A stretch of DNA of 64,000 nt from Pseudalkalibacillus sp045920555 (GCF_045920555.1 NZ_CP174509.1:5332001-5396000); one strand, 5' to 3'. Positions 34,685-45,170 are shown, counted from the stretch's first letter. Numbers and translations are program-made. The notes: generated by a model from the sequence alone, not told the origin.

Positions 34685-35830
34685 TTAATCCTCAAAGATT
34701 AACATACTTTCTTCAATTAAATTTTGGTCGTAAACATAACTATTTGCATAATTAATAGCGTTGTTTGAATATACGCTAAATTCTGTATTATCCATAGCTG
34801 TAAATTTTTTAATTACACTAATATACTTAGAGGTGGATTCTAATGAAATACTACATCCTGCCTTGAGGTCATTAATCTTTCCCCATGGTGTTTGGTCACT
34901 TATTATAGGGACACATCCATTCGATAAGGATTCATATATAACATGTCCGTAATTTTCGCCTAGTGTGGGGAGTAAGAACACATGATTTGAACGGAATTTA
35001 CCACTTACAAGATTATGTGAAATTGGACCATTATATTTAACTTTCACACTTGGTGGCATCTGCTCAATAATCATTTCACACTCTTTCCAATAACCTTTAT
35101 CACTTATACCCCCATATATATTAAACTCTATATCCAAATCTTTTATTTCTTTTAACAAATTCAATGCAAATTTTAAGTTTTTCTTTGGAGTAATTCGTGA
35201 CAGATAGATAATTTTTATTTTTCCTTTATCTTTATTAATTCTTTTCAGGTTATCATGATTATTTACCATTTTTGGCAAGTTAGACGCTATCTTCACACTG
35301 ATATTTTCACCAAATATTTTTTTAATTTCTGCTTTTTCTAATTCGTTAGTTGCATGCCATATTATATTTTTATATAAACCTAATACTTTGGTAATATTTA
35401 TAAAAAGTATTTTTTTTTTCCTTTTTAAGGAGAGTGCACCTTTACTTAACTCACCTCGTGGTGCTAACACTATTGGTTTGTTTATTATATTTAACTTCTT
35501 TAATATAAGCGGATAAATTGCATATTTCTTCGAGAAAAAACTATTTAAATAAAGTATATTATACTCAGTATTCTTTAACAGATTACTTATTACTTTCAAA
35601 TCAAATTTATTTGGGCTATGATAATAAACATTTGCATTATCCACAAAATTCCATCCATCGACTTTAATTCCATCATAAGATCTTTCATCACCGATATCTC
35701 TATCCTTAGTAATTACTTTAAAGTCAAAATTCTCATCAAGATGTTCTACTAGATTAGCGATGGATTGTATAGGCCCTCCAGCTTTATAGCCTGGTAAGTA
35801 ATAATTACTTAATATTAAAATTTTTTTCAT
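34685..35830 (-). CDS. Glycosyltransferase, GT4-type
   Basis: The 381-residue product has the GT-B start KILILSNYYLPGYKAGGP, with a glycine-rich acceptor loop. The donor-site motif GENYGHVIYESLSNGCVPI near 295-315 carries the EX7E pattern of family GT4, and SRITPKKNLKFAL marks the second Rossmann domain. It adds one sugar to the lipid-linked repeat unit at the cytoplasmic face. Donor and linkage are unknown. Very AT-rich, like its neighbours. Confidence 0.88.
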   Translation of the reverse strand: MKKILILSNYYLPGYKAGGPIQSIANLVEHLDENFDFKVITKDRDIGDERSYDGIKVDGWNFVDNANVYYHSPNKFDLKVISNLLKNTEYNILYLNSFFSKKYAIYPLILKKLNIINKPIVLAPRGELSKGALSLKRKKKILFINITKVLGLYKNIIWHATNELEKAEIKKIFGENISVKIASNLPKMVNNHDNLKRINKDKGKIKIIYLSRITPKKNLKFALNLLKEIKDLDIEFNIYGGISDKGYWKECEMIIEQMPPSVKVKYNGPISHNLVSGKFRSNHVFLLPTLGENYGHVIYESLSNGCVPIISDQTPWGKINDLKAGCSISLESTSKYISVIKKFTAMDNTEFSVYSNNAINYANSYVYDQNLIEESMLIFED

Positions 35831-36041
35831 TCTATCTCCCCACTAAGATTTAAATTTTATAAGTGCTTTCTAAGGAAACATTTTACAAAGATATTTAACC
35901 AACTTTTAAACTAATCCAACAAAATAGTATTTTATTAGATCTCGTTATCGTGCCAGTTTTCATACAAGGTATTATTCTTTGCCTCCTTAATAAATATTTA
36001 TTACTGAGAAATAAAGTTCATATTTATCTTAGATTTGAACA

Positions 36042-37373
36042 CTAGGGTTGCCTAATTTCTTCTTTTTTCATTCCAAAGAAAATTAAAGAGAATGTAAATA
36101 AAATAAAAACAAAAGTAAGTGCTTGCACAATTCTTAAATTACTTAATTGAAAGTTCAACAATATATGTCCATATAATAGGATTGAAAAGTAGCTATATCC
36201 GGAGACTTTCATGTAGTTATATGCTACCTTGTAAATAAACCCTAAAAGATACATACCTAAAGTTATACCAATAAACCAAAAATTCATATACATCGCTCCG
36301 AATGATTCTATTGGCCAAGAAGATGGAAACATTTCTTTAAAAGGGGTAGGTGGAATAACTGTTGATCCACCTGCTATAGTTCTTAAGTATACTCCATCAT
36401 CTATTGGAGGTTTATGCTCATAAATTGAACTAGGGAGCGGTGCATATAATAAATCTAAATAGCTTTTTCCTAACCATATATTACTTATATTAAATTCATT
36501 TATTATTAACATATAGTGGCGAACATAACTAATTCCATTAAGTGAATTTGAAGCAGATTCTATTGAGTCTTCTATTAATAATGAGGGATGATTATTATAT
36601 TTTTCTATTCCTCCCTCACTTCTTATTAAGGGCATAATTATTGCATAAAAAACAACTAAAACAACTACTATTATTGACTTTTTAGGTATTTTTTTAAATT
36701 CTTTATATCCATAATGTAGGACTAAAAAAACAAAGAATATAAGGTATACCGAATCTTTTCTAGCTCCAGTCATTGACTCTATAATTACTACAATTAGAAT
36801 GGAAAGCAAAATAAAAAAATTTTTAAATCGAGTATTAAAAATTCCTTTCGAATAAGCTAACAATATAACAGAGAATGTCATTAATTGAGTTATACTACCT
36901 ATATAACCATTCCCAGAAAGTATACTTGAACGTCTTTCTATATTAGATAATAAATAATTAAATCCACCGGAAGTTTGTATCATGTAAACAAAACCAAAAA
37001 AACCGATACAAAAAGATACAATAAAAGCAGTTCGGTACATTTTTTTTGTAATCTTCACTTTAAACCTGGGAAGTTTAACAGAAATTGTATTTGCAAACTT
37101 CGAATATATTCCCATAATAGTAAAAATATAAGCAATTGACTGTAATGCTACATACTTAGCTACCGTAATATCAACATTATTAATTTTATTTAAAACTAAT
37201 TCACCTAATATACTATTGTCAAAATTCAATAATATTAAATATGGTATTATAGTAATAATATGCAAAAAACCAGTAATCATTATTGGGCTAAACAGCTCTC
37301 CACCATTTATTCTCCAATAAAGCATGGGTAATGAGAAAACTATAAATAATATGATAGATAAAAGTATAATCAT
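36042..37373 (-). CDS. Wzy-like O-antigen/EPS polymerase
   Basis: This 443-residue polytopic protein has about ten to twelve membrane helices and one larger extracellular loop (about 270-350, with many Pro, Ser and Tyr), the usual shape of Wzy polymerases. Wzy proteins share little sequence, so the call rests on topology and on being inside a locus with a Wzx flippase and a Wzz-like protein. It should join repeat units at the outer face of the membrane. Confidence 0.75.
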   Translation of the reverse strand: MIILLSIILFIVFSLPMLYWRINGGELFSPIMITGFLHIITIIPYLILLNFDNSILGELVLNKINNVDITVAKYVALQSIAYIFTIMGIYSKFANTISVKLPRFKVKITKKMYRTAFIVSFCIGFFGFVYMIQTSGGFNYLLSNIERRSSILSGNGYIGSITQLMTFSVILLAYSKGIFNTRFKNFFILLSILIVVIIESMTGARKDSVYLIFFVFLVLHYGYKEFKKIPKKSIIVVVLVVFYAIIMPLIRSEGGIEKYNNHPSLLIEDSIESASNSLNGISYVRHYMLIINEFNISNIWLGKSYLDLLYAPLPSSIYEHKPPIDDGVYLRTIAGGSTVIPPTPFKEMFPSSWPIESFGAMYMNFWFIGITLGMYLLGFIYKVAYNYMKVSGYSYFSILLYGHILLNFQLSNLRIVQALTFVFILFTFSLIFFGMKKEEIRQP

Positions 37374-37410
37374 AAAAGCACCACTTACTTTTTAATTTTA
37401 AGAAATAATA

Positions 37411-37992
37411 TTATAGAGGTTTATCTTTAATATACTTAGCAGGATTGCCTGCAAATATGGAATTTCTAATAGTATTCTTGGTTAGAACTGCTCCTGACGC
37501 AACTATGGAACCCTCTTCTATTTTGTTAACACTTGGTAGTATAATAGCTTTTGACCCTATCCATGTGTTTTCTTCTATTACTAAAGGTATAGCTTTAGGG
37601 TTAGATCGTGGATTATATCCATGTGAATGTGTATAAATAATCGCTTGTTCAGAGATTAAAGTACCTTTTTTAATAATAATTCCACCTGCATGATCCAATA
37701 TTACACCATTATTAACTTGTACCTGATCTTCTATTACTAATTCCCCTTCTTCAAGTTCACTCACAATAGAAACATCTTTACATATTAAACAATTACTTCC
37801 TACCCTCAATTTCTTAGGTTTTTCCACCCTAGTACCATATTGTATTAATGAATTTTTACCTATTTTTGCACCGGCTAATTTTAAGTTTGCAGTATAGCAA
37901 ATACTAAGAAGTCTTAAAAAAAAGCCTCTTAGTATTCTATAATTCCCTATAATTAAACCACATCTTTTATATACAACTAATATTTTATTCAA
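37411..37992 (-). CDS. Left-handed beta-helix acyltransferase
   Basis: The 193-residue product is a hexapeptide-repeat acyltransferase, with hexads such as VGSNCLICKDVSIV and the terminal GSIVASGAVLTKN. Typical final motif AGNPAKYI is present near the end. The catalytic His is probably in THSHGYNPRSN. It would transfer an acetyl or similar group to a sugar of the repeat unit. It lies between flippase and polymerase genes. Confidence 0.88.
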   Translation of the reverse strand: MNKILVVYKRCGLIIGNYRILRGFFLRLLSICYTANLKLAGAKIGKNSLIQYGTRVEKPKKLRVGSNCLICKDVSIVSELEEGELVIEDQVQVNNGVILDHAGGIIIKKGTLISEQAIIYTHSHGYNPRSNPKAIPLVIEENTWIGSKAIILPSVNKIEEGSIVASGAVLTKNTIRNSIFAGNPAKYIKDKPL

Positions 37993-38007
37993 TAATGTTC
38001 CCCCTTT

Positions 38008-39306
38008 CTAATTCAAGTTATATTCTGTTTTGTTCTTTTGACTAATTATCTTTCCAACAAAATAGCAACTTATTAACAACCTTACTAAATAACCAATTAT
38101 TAATGAATATGCTGCTCCTTCCAATTGCATAGAAGGAACTAATATATAGGCAGAAATAAATGTTGTTATCATACTAATCAACAGTATTGGTATTTGCAGC
38201 TTAAAATTCCTCGAGGCTATAATAGCCGTATTTAAAAAGCCAAATAAATACCATATACAACCAGCAACCATTATTATTATTAACAAACCTTTATATTCCT
38301 TATAAGTATCATTGTATAAAATAGATAATAAACTTCCTCCTAAAGTGAAACTAACGATTATCGCCATTGCACTTATTAATATACCTATAAAAGTAAGATT
38401 AAAGAGTAGCTTTTTAAAAGCAAGAATGTTATCTAAAAAATATTTCGAGAGCCTTGGTGTTGCAGAATGGCATAGGGCTACTATTACAGTATGAGCAATA
38501 ATAATAATATAAGAAATAGCCACGAAGTAACCTAGACTTTCTTCTCCGTGATAGTAAGAAATCAAATACCTTGGAATGTTTGTATTTAATGAATCTATTG
38601 TTCCTGCTATTCCTAGTGGAATTGCAATTAACACAATATTTTTAGAAGTTGATAAATTAATTTTCGGTAAATACTCTTTACTTTTTATAATTCCATATGC
38701 TCTTTTTAAAAGGTTAATTGTTAATGGAATATCTACTAGAGCCAAGGAACTCAGCCAAATTAAAGAAAAAGCCATAATTGAAAAAACAATATTGTTTGTT
38801 AAATATAAGCATAACCATACCGCTAAGCAAGAAATAATACCTCTAATTATTTTGGATACTGAGATATATTTCATTTGCTCTAACTTTTGGAAATTCCCGT
38901 AAAAAACCTCACTAAAGGATTCTGCACTTTTAGCAATTCCCACAAATAAAACTAACATAGTAACTTGAAAAGAATAATTACTAAATAACAACAAAAAAAA
39001 TATAATTACCCACGCAACCAAAACTGTTAATACTCTTAAACCAAGGTAATCTCTTAAAGCAAATTTGTCTTTTTGATCAGTAGCCTGAACAGAGCGTAAA
39101 TTCATTTGCAAAAATAAAAAAATAGGTGCAGTTACTGCTAATGCTAAAGCATATTGTCCTAACATTTCAGCATCTCCTAATTTAGTGATAATAGAGATAA
39201 TTACCCATTGGGTAAATGCATAAATTAGATTACCAAAGAGTGTCCAAGAAAAATTCCTTCTTATAGAAGGAACAGTCGATATTTTAGTCAAACTAACTTT
39301 CTCCAT
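38008..39306 (-). CDS. Wzx-type oligosaccharide flippase
   Basis: This 432-residue MATE/MOP-superfamily transporter has about twelve membrane helices, starting with NFSWTLFGNLIYAFTQW. It should flip the lipid-linked repeat unit across the membrane. Start has GGAT upstream (weak). It sits 15 bp before the acyltransferase gene and forms the export pair with the Wzy-like gene. Confidence 0.88.
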   Translation of the reverse strand: MEKVSLTKISTVPSIRRNFSWTLFGNLIYAFTQWVIISIITKLGDAEMLGQYALALAVTAPIFLFLQMNLRSVQATDQKDKFALRDYLGLRVLTVLVAWVIIFFLLLFSNYSFQVTMLVLFVGIAKSAESFSEVFYGNFQKLEQMKYISVSKIIRGIISCLAVWLCLYLTNNIVFSIMAFSLIWLSSLALVDIPLTINLLKRAYGIIKSKEYLPKINLSTSKNIVLIAIPLGIAGTIDSLNTNIPRYLISYYHGEESLGYFVAISYIIIIAHTVIVALCHSATPRLSKYFLDNILAFKKLLFNLTFIGILISAMAIIVSFTLGGSLLSILYNDTYKEYKGLLIIIMVAGCIWYLFGFLNTAIIASRNFKLQIPILLISMITTFISAYILVPSMQLEGAAYSLIIGYLVRLLISCYFVGKIISQKNKTEYNLN

Positions 39307-39400
39307 AATTTCACAATCCTCGTATTAAAGGTTGACTTTAATTTCACTAATTTAAACCATATTAAAATTTATACATAGTAATTTACAATAAACTATTTTG

Positions 39401-40621
39401 TTATAATTTATACACTCCATCAAAAACACATATATTTTTTGTATCAAGTACGAGCTTATCTTTTATGGCTTCCATATTATTTTTAATATGATCATGTCCC
39501 ACCATTACTACAAGGATTTCTACCTCATTTAAAAAGTCTTCAAAGTTCATGAATTGATGATCGACAGTTCTTTCCTTAACAAATGGATCAAAAACTTTCA
39601 CACCAAAAGCCAAGTGCTCATCCATTCTTTCTAATAATTGAAGAGTGGGACTCTCTCTTGTGTCATCAACATTTTCTTTATACGCCAAACCATATAAACC
39701 AACTTTTGAAATATCTTTTATATAATGCTCTCTCATGATATCTCTAATTCGACCCAATACATGTCTTGGCATTGAATCATTTATTTTTCGTGCAGTTAAT
39801 ATAAGGTTAGTTAAGTCTGGATAATCACCAACCAAGAACCATGGGTCAACTGAAATACAATGCCCACCAACACCGGGCCCCGGTTGTAATATATTAACTC
39901 GTGGATGCATATTCGCAATTCTAATAATTTCATAGACATCCATATTATCGGTACGACAGATTTTAGCTAATTCATTAGCAAATGCAATATTAATATCTCG
40001 ATAGGTATTTTCTACTACCTTAGACATCTCCGCTGATCTAATATCCGTTACTACAATTTCTGCTTTACAGAAATTTGAATATAGCCCTTTAATCTTTTCA
40101 CCTATTTCCTGGTTATCTGCCCCAATTGTTCTTGAGTTATGCTCAAGTTCATAGATCATATTTCCGGGAATTATTCTTTCTGGTGCATGTAATAGATGAA
40201 CATCTTCTCCAATAACATATCCTCTTTTTTCTATTTCTGGGCGTATATATTTATCAGTGGTCCCTGGTGAAATTGTTGATTCAATAATTATTGCTGCACC
40301 TTTTTCACAAACATCTAAAACACTGTTTACTGCTGAAATAACATACTTTGGATCAAGTTTCTTGCTATCTTTAATGTAAGGTGTTGGAACAGCAATGATA
40401 TAAGTGTGTGTTTTCTGATATTCTGTCGCAAATTCAATCCCATTAGAAATTGCTTCTTGGAATAATTTTTCTAATCCTTCTTCCTCAAAAGTAAGCTTAC
40501 CTTCAGTTAGCAGGTTTACCAGATTTGCATTATAATCTGTTCCAACTATCTTTAACCCACTTTTTGCAAACATTAGCGCTGTGGGTAAACCAATATAGCC
40601 GAGTCCAATAATATTAATCAT
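39401..40621 (-). CDS. wecC: UDP-N-acetyl-D-mannosamine dehydrogenase-type enzyme
   Basis: The enzyme oxidises a UDP-HexNAc (probably UDP-ManNAc) to its uronic acid. The 406-residue product shows the NAD site NIIGLGYIGLPTALMFA, the segment TISPGTTDKY, and the catalytic Cys in GVGGHCISVDPWFLV near 262, a form characteristic of WecC-type rather than UDP-glucose dehydrogenases. Its substrate would come from the 2-epimerase whose gene in this locus is broken, so either a second epimerase exists or this step is idle. Confidence 0.87.
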   Translation of the reverse strand: MINIIGLGYIGLPTALMFAKSGLKIVGTDYNANLVNLLTEGKLTFEEEGLEKLFQEAISNGIEFATEYQKTHTYIIAVPTPYIKDSKKLDPKYVISAVNSVLDVCEKGAAIIIESTISPGTTDKYIRPEIEKRGYVIGEDVHLLHAPERIIPGNMIYELEHNSRTIGADNQEIGEKIKGLYSNFCKAEIVVTDIRSAEMSKVVENTYRDINIAFANELAKICRTDNMDVYEIIRIANMHPRVNILQPGPGVGGHCISVDPWFLVGDYPDLTNLILTARKINDSMPRHVLGRIRDIMREHYIKDISKVGLYGLAYKENVDDTRESPTLQLLERMDEHLAFGVKVFDPFVKERTVDHQFMNFEDFLNEVEILVVMVGHDHIKNNMEAIKDKLVLDTKNICVFDGVYKL

Positions 40622-40643
40622 TTAAATACCTTCCTTTGGTCAG

Positions 40644-41501
40644 TTATCTTTCCGATACTTCAAGTTTTATTCCCTCTTCGAAGCTTAATGGATTATACCC
40701 TAAATCATTCTTTGCATCTTCATATGAGAAATCTTTGTTTTCATTAAGCCTTAGTACTTGTTCAGCTTTCAACTTGGGCTTTTTAGATACTTTTTCATAC
40801 AGTTTTAACAAGTTATAGCTCACCTGTATTGGTATATGAATTCTAATTACCTTTTTACCAAGGGCCTTACCTGTAATATTAACAACCTCATTATAAGTAA
40901 GTGGTTTAGCGCCAGATACATTATAGGCTTTCTTAATACTTACGTTTTTTTCATAAGCATTTACAATAACATTTGCTAAATCTTTCACATATACTGGTTG
41001 TTGCAAATAAGTCCCTGAACCTAGTATTGGTAATACAGGTAATCTTTTCAAATACTTTACTAGCCTCCACATATTACGATCATCTGGAGTTCCATAAATC
41101 ATAGTTGGGCGAATAATTGTGTAATCAAGTCCACTTTCTTTAATCAATTTCTCAGCCTCTAATCTAACTCCTTTGCTATCAGGGTTTAACTTGGTAAATA
41201 TCCCAGTGGTACTTACAAAAACGGATCGTTTTACTCCCATCTCTTCACATGCATTTACTATATTGGGTGCATGTCCAAATCCGAGAGAAGCTATATTAAT
41301 TAGTGCCTCTTTCCCCTTCAACGCCGTACAAATTGACATATAATCATCTAACTCACCATAAACATATTTAACATTTAATCGTTTGATTTTATCAAGATTA
41401 CTAGTTTTTCTAACAAAACACGTAACTTCATGACCTCTTTTCACAAGTTCTTCCAGAACAAACTCTCCTAGAAAACCTGTAGCACCTGTAAGTAAAATCA
41501 T
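40644..41501 (-). CDS. NAD-dependent sugar epimerase/dehydratase (extended SDR)
   Basis: The 285-residue product has the cofactor motif LLTGATGFLGE at the N-terminus and an atypical extended-SDR active-site region (VFVSTTGIF; the usual YxxxK is not clear), followed by YTIIRPTMIYG. It resembles epimerases acting on nucleotide-linked or lipid-linked sugars. It follows a GT4 gene by 12 bp. The substrate is not known; the missing YxxxK leaves open that it acts as a binding or atypical enzyme. Confidence 0.82.
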   Translation of the reverse strand: MILLTGATGFLGEFVLEELVKRGHEVTCFVRKTSNLDKIKRLNVKYVYGELDDYMSICTALKGKEALINIASLGFGHAPNIVNACEEMGVKRSVFVSTTGIFTKLNPDSKGVRLEAEKLIKESGLDYTIIRPTMIYGTPDDRNMWRLVKYLKRLPVLPILGSGTYLQQPVYVKDLANVIVNAYEKNVSIKKAYNVSGAKPLTYNEVVNITGKALGKKVIRIHIPIQVSYNLLKLYEKVSKKPKLKAEQVLRLNENKDFSYEDAKNDLGYNPLSFEEGIKLEVSER

Positions 41502-41513
41502 ATAAATCTCCCT

Positions 41514-42731
41514 CTATGCTTTACTAATAATTTTCAAATATTGTTCAGCAAGCTTTCTTCTTGAATAATTCCGTTCAACAAAAGCCGGACCATTTATCTT
41601 TAATTTTTCTAATAATATTTTGTCGTTCTTAAGCTTGTTAATTGCCTGCTTTATTTGTTCAGGATCATCAGGTTTAACAACTTCTGCTGCTTTAGATTCA
41701 TTTAAAATATCTGCTGATTCTCCTTCCAAACTAGCAACTATTGGAACACCACAAGCCATTATTTCAAACATTTTTGAGGGGATAAAAGTCTTGAACAATT
41801 CTATGTCCTTTAATGGTATTAAGGATATATCAGAAGTGTTATAAAACTCAGGAATAATCTCTTTAGGCTGCGAATCAACAAAAGTAACATTATTGATCTC
41901 CTGTTCACTAGCAATCTGCCTTAGTTTATCTTTCTCAGCACCTTCACCAATAAATAAGAATTGGATTTCCTTATCTTTTTCGAGACCTTTGGCGACCTCT
42001 AGTATTGTACTTAAATTCTGAGATATACCATGTGCCCCCACGTAAGAGATAACAAATTTATCTTCCAAATCATATTTATTAATGATTTCTTTATTTTTTT
42101 CCTTTGGGTAAAATAACTCCTGATTTACTCCATTGGTTATAACATGCACTTTGTTACTATCAATACCTCTGTTAACAACATTCTCTTTAAATGATTTCGT
42201 CACCATAATCAATTTTTTACTATTTCTGTAAAAAAACAGCTCCATCTTTTCTAAAATCCTTGTTATGAAGCCCTTTTTCATAACTCCTAGTTCAATCATT
42301 GCCGCAGGCCATAGGTCTCTAATTTCAAGCACAAATGAAGCCTTTTTTCTTAAGCTATACCAATATCCTGAGAAGATAGAAAAGAAAGTCGGGGAACTAG
42401 TTATTATTACATCCGGATTTTTTATTTTCCGCATGGATATCAATACAGAAGAAAACATGAAAGAGATATGTCCGAGTGTTTTTTTTATAAAACCTTTATT
42501 AGGTGTAGCATATACATAGTTCCTGTGCACATGGATACCATCCATTTCTTCATACATATATTTCATACCTCTGTATTCTTTAGATATTATTCCTGTAGGA
42601 TGGTTAGGAAAACACGTAACTACATGTACTTCATTACCAAGTTCTACCCAGTGTCTAGCCATTTCGTATAATCTTGCGGATGGTGCTCCTATTTCAGGTG
42701 GGAAATAGTGACTTATAACAACTATCTTCAT
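41514..42731 (-). CDS. Glycosyltransferase, WbuB-like GT4
   Basis: The 405-residue product begins KIVVISHYFPPEIGAPSARL, the start typical of WbuB-type GT4 enzymes, and has the donor motif FKTFIPSKMFEIMACGVPIV near 315-335. It probably adds an amino sugar early in repeat-unit assembly. Its ATG overlaps the stop of the heparinase-like gene upstream (ATGA), so the two are translationally coupled. Confidence 0.9.
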   Translation of the reverse strand: MKIVVISHYFPPEIGAPSARLYEMARHWVELGNEVHVVTCFPNHPTGIISKEYRGMKYMYEEMDGIHVHRNYVYATPNKGFIKKTLGHISFMFSSVLISMRKIKNPDVIITSSPTFFSIFSGYWYSLRKKASFVLEIRDLWPAAMIELGVMKKGFITRILEKMELFFYRNSKKLIMVTKSFKENVVNRGIDSNKVHVITNGVNQELFYPKEKNKEIINKYDLEDKFVISYVGAHGISQNLSTILEVAKGLEKDKEIQFLFIGEGAEKDKLRQIASEQEINNVTFVDSQPKEIIPEFYNTSDISLIPLKDIELFKTFIPSKMFEIMACGVPIVASLEGESADILNESKAAEVVKPDDPEQIKQAINKLKNDKILLEKLKINGPAFVERNYSRRKLAEQYLKIISKA

Positions 42732-44509
42732 AACATAACTCCCATTTCTTCATAGTTAATAATTAGTTCTTTATCTCCTGTTATTTTAATTCCGTTTTCT
42801 AATTCTTCTATTTTGTAGTTAGCAGAATTAATATCTATTAAATATCCAAAATAACGTCCATAATTTTCTTTTTTAAGAACTAAATGTTTATTATCTTCTT
42901 TAACATTAAATTGTTCTGAATACCAACCTTGCTCCACAGTAATATCACTTATACCTATTGGTTTAAGCTTAATTGTTTCACTACCTTTATCTGCATAGAC
43001 AATATCATCGCTAATTTCCACACTTGCATCAGGTACAAAGTGTAAGTAACTTTGGATGTGATCTTTCGAATAAGCATTTGCATAATCTAGAACAATCATT
43101 GTATTTTCATCTAGATAGCCGATGTACCTTTTATGTTGTTCACCGGTATAAGAAACATAGGAACCAGCATAAAATTGTATATCTTTATACAAGAATTGTT
43201 TTCTATTAACCTTCTTTATGCGTTTAGCCACTCTAAAGCTGCCCCAGAACTGTGATTGCTCTTTGTTTGATATTGAAATAGTGTTATGGGCTTTCGTACT
43301 TCTAAAGTAATCCCTCCATTGGCCACTTTCATACTGATAAGTTCCAGAATTAACAATGAAAGGTTCTCCTTTGATTGATAATTCAAAACTTAATGCATCA
43401 CAATGACCATGAGCAGGCAGATAAGTTGGACAAATTTCTCCAGTATCAAAAATAAGCTTCTTATTTGAATCTTTAATAATATAAAATCCACTTTCTTTAA
43501 AGATAGTTTTAGGTACTGGACTTAATCCAAAATATTTGATACATGTTTCTAAAAGAGGTTTATAATCCTTACTAACTCCATCAGTACTATCATTAAAGGC
43601 TGGTGTCTTCCCAAAGTCCTTTTCAAAACTGTAGGTTACATCTATCATCTTTTGAAGATAGAAAATAAGATCATAATATATTGCTTCATCTTTAAGCCAG
43701 TAAGTTATTTTAATTAGATCTTCTAGGATTATTTTGTGATACATGGGACTTAATTCAAAATGCATTCCATCTTCTAGAATTTGTTCACTTAGCTGTTTTA
43801 ATAATTCCTTTTTAAACTTTTCTTTCACTTTTATATCATCAAAAAAAACACTCCCGATAATAAGTGCTTTAATATTTTCAAAATAATGATTTCCTAAAAC
43901 ATCTTTTTCTAAATTTATTTGTAAATATTGATACTGTAAGAACAGGGACTCTCTATACATTTTATTAAATTCACTATCCAATTTGATAGCTTTTTCAAAT
44001 ACTTGATACGTAGCAATCCAGTTTGTGAGTCTTAATGAAATTGTATATGGATGCCATCCATCACCATAAGCATACGGATTATTATCAATCCAATTTGTAA
44101 TCATGTCTCTAAATTTTTCATAGTACTTTGTTTGATTATTCCCAAATGAAAACTCATGAGCTATTTTGAATAAGTACTCAAAATAATGTAAGTTATATCT
44201 CCACAAATGTTGTAATTCTTTGTTATTCCACGCTTTTGATAATTCAATTTGGTTTGTTAAATTAATAAATGTAAATTTATCCTTAAAGATGTCATCGATG
44301 TCAAACCTATCTAAATACTCCTTATAAAAGTCTACTTCAGGTATAATGTAATCGTAGTTCTGCCTAACTTTTATTTCGTTAGGTATTTTTATTGATAATA
44401 ATTTCCTTGTATATAGTTCTCGTTTTAACCTATTAAACAGTCTATAATATATCTGTGAAGGCTTGAGATATTTTACTGTGTTTATAAATAATGTAATTTT
44501 ATTATCCAT
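42728..44509 (-). CDS. Heparinase II/III-like polysaccharide lyase/alginate lyase-fold protein
   Basis: The 593-residue product has an N-terminal helical toroid (for example LQHLWRYNLHYFEYLF) and a C-terminal beta-sandwich of the heparinase II/III family with the conserved AHGHCDALSFELSI motif, where the central His should be catalytic. The ATG giving MDNKITLFINTVKYLK, seven bases after AAGGTG, avoids overlapping the upstream gene, unlike the longer frame. No signal peptide is seen, which is usual for locus-encoded members. It may trim or modify the nascent uronic-acid polymer. Confidence 0.88.
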   Translation of the reverse strand: MDNKITLFINTVKYLKPSQIYYRLFNRLKRELYTRKLLSIKIPNEIKVRQNYDYIIPEVDFYKEYLDRFDIDDIFKDKFTFINLTNQIELSKAWNNKELQHLWRYNLHYFEYLFKIAHEFSFGNNQTKYYEKFRDMITNWIDNNPYAYGDGWHPYTISLRLTNWIATYQVFEKAIKLDSEFNKMYRESLFLQYQYLQINLEKDVLGNHYFENIKALIIGSVFFDDIKVKEKFKKELLKQLSEQILEDGMHFELSPMYHKIILEDLIKITYWLKDEAIYYDLIFYLQKMIDVTYSFEKDFGKTPAFNDSTDGVSKDYKPLLETCIKYFGLSPVPKTIFKESGFYIIKDSNKKLIFDTGEICPTYLPAHGHCDALSFELSIKGEPFIVNSGTYQYESGQWRDYFRSTKAHNTISISNKEQSQFWGSFRVAKRIKKVNRKQFLYKDIQFYAGSYVSYTGEQHKRYIGYLDENTMIVLDYANAYSKDHIQSYLHFVPDASVEISDDIVYADKGSETIKLKPIGISDITVEQGWYSEQFNVKEDNKHLVLKKENYGRYFGYLIDINSANYKIEELENGIKITGDKELIINYEEMGVML

Positions 44510-44537
44510 CCAGAAGCACCTTATCCATCTCTTAATT

Positions 44538-45170
44538 TTATTTTGTCTGATTTTTAGTAGCGGCAACCTCTTTTTTAGTTGTTGTTCCAGTTCCACCTTC
44601 AACAACCCCATCACTCTTCAAAACACTTACGATTGTTCCAAAGAAACACTTAACATCCATCCCAAAACTGATTTTCTCTACATACTCGCCATCCAACTTC
44701 GCCTTTGCTTCAATAGGAAGTTCATCTCTACCATTAATTTGCGCCCATCCAGTCAATCCTGGCGGAACATCATTAGCACTATACTTATCTCTTTCAGCAA
44801 TAAGATCGTATTGGTTCCACAATGCTGGTCTTGGCCCAATAATACTCATTTGCCCAACAAAGATATTCCAAATCTGCGGTAACTCATCAAGTGAAGTCTT
44901 TCTTAAAAACTTACCCATTTTAGTAATATACTGATCTGGGTTTTCTAGCAAATGAGTTGGAGTGTCCTTAGGCGTATCTATTCTCATAGTGCGGAATTTC
45001 AAAATATTGAAATGTGTCTTGTTAATACCAATACGTTTTTGCTTAAACAGAACCGGACCTCTTGAGTCGAGCTTAATAGCAATAATTAGAATTAAATAAA
45101 TCGGTGATAATACTATAAGTCCAATTAAAGAAAGAATGATATCTATTAATCTTTTAAATTTCATGTACAT
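44538..45170 (-). CDS. Priming undecaprenyl-phosphate sugar-1-phosphate transferase
   Basis: This enzyme starts repeat-unit assembly by moving a sugar 1-phosphate onto undecaprenyl phosphate. The 210-residue product has one N-terminal membrane segment (LIDIILSLIGLIVLSPIYLI) and the bacterial sugar-transferase motifs KFRTM, RKTSLDELPQIWNI and GPRP. GGAGTG lies eight bases before the ATG. It is the first gene after the 566-bp leader and so heads the biosynthetic part of the locus. Confidence 0.93.
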   Translation of the reverse strand: MYMKFKRLIDIILSLIGLIVLSPIYLILIIAIKLDSRGPVLFKQKRIGINKTHFNILKFRTMRIDTPKDTPTHLLENPDQYITKMGKFLRKTSLDELPQIWNIFVGQMSIIGPRPALWNQYDLIAERDKYSANDVPPGLTGWAQINGRDELPIEAKAKLDGEYVEKISFGMDVKCFFGTIVSVLKSDGVVEGGTGTTTKKEVAATKNQTK

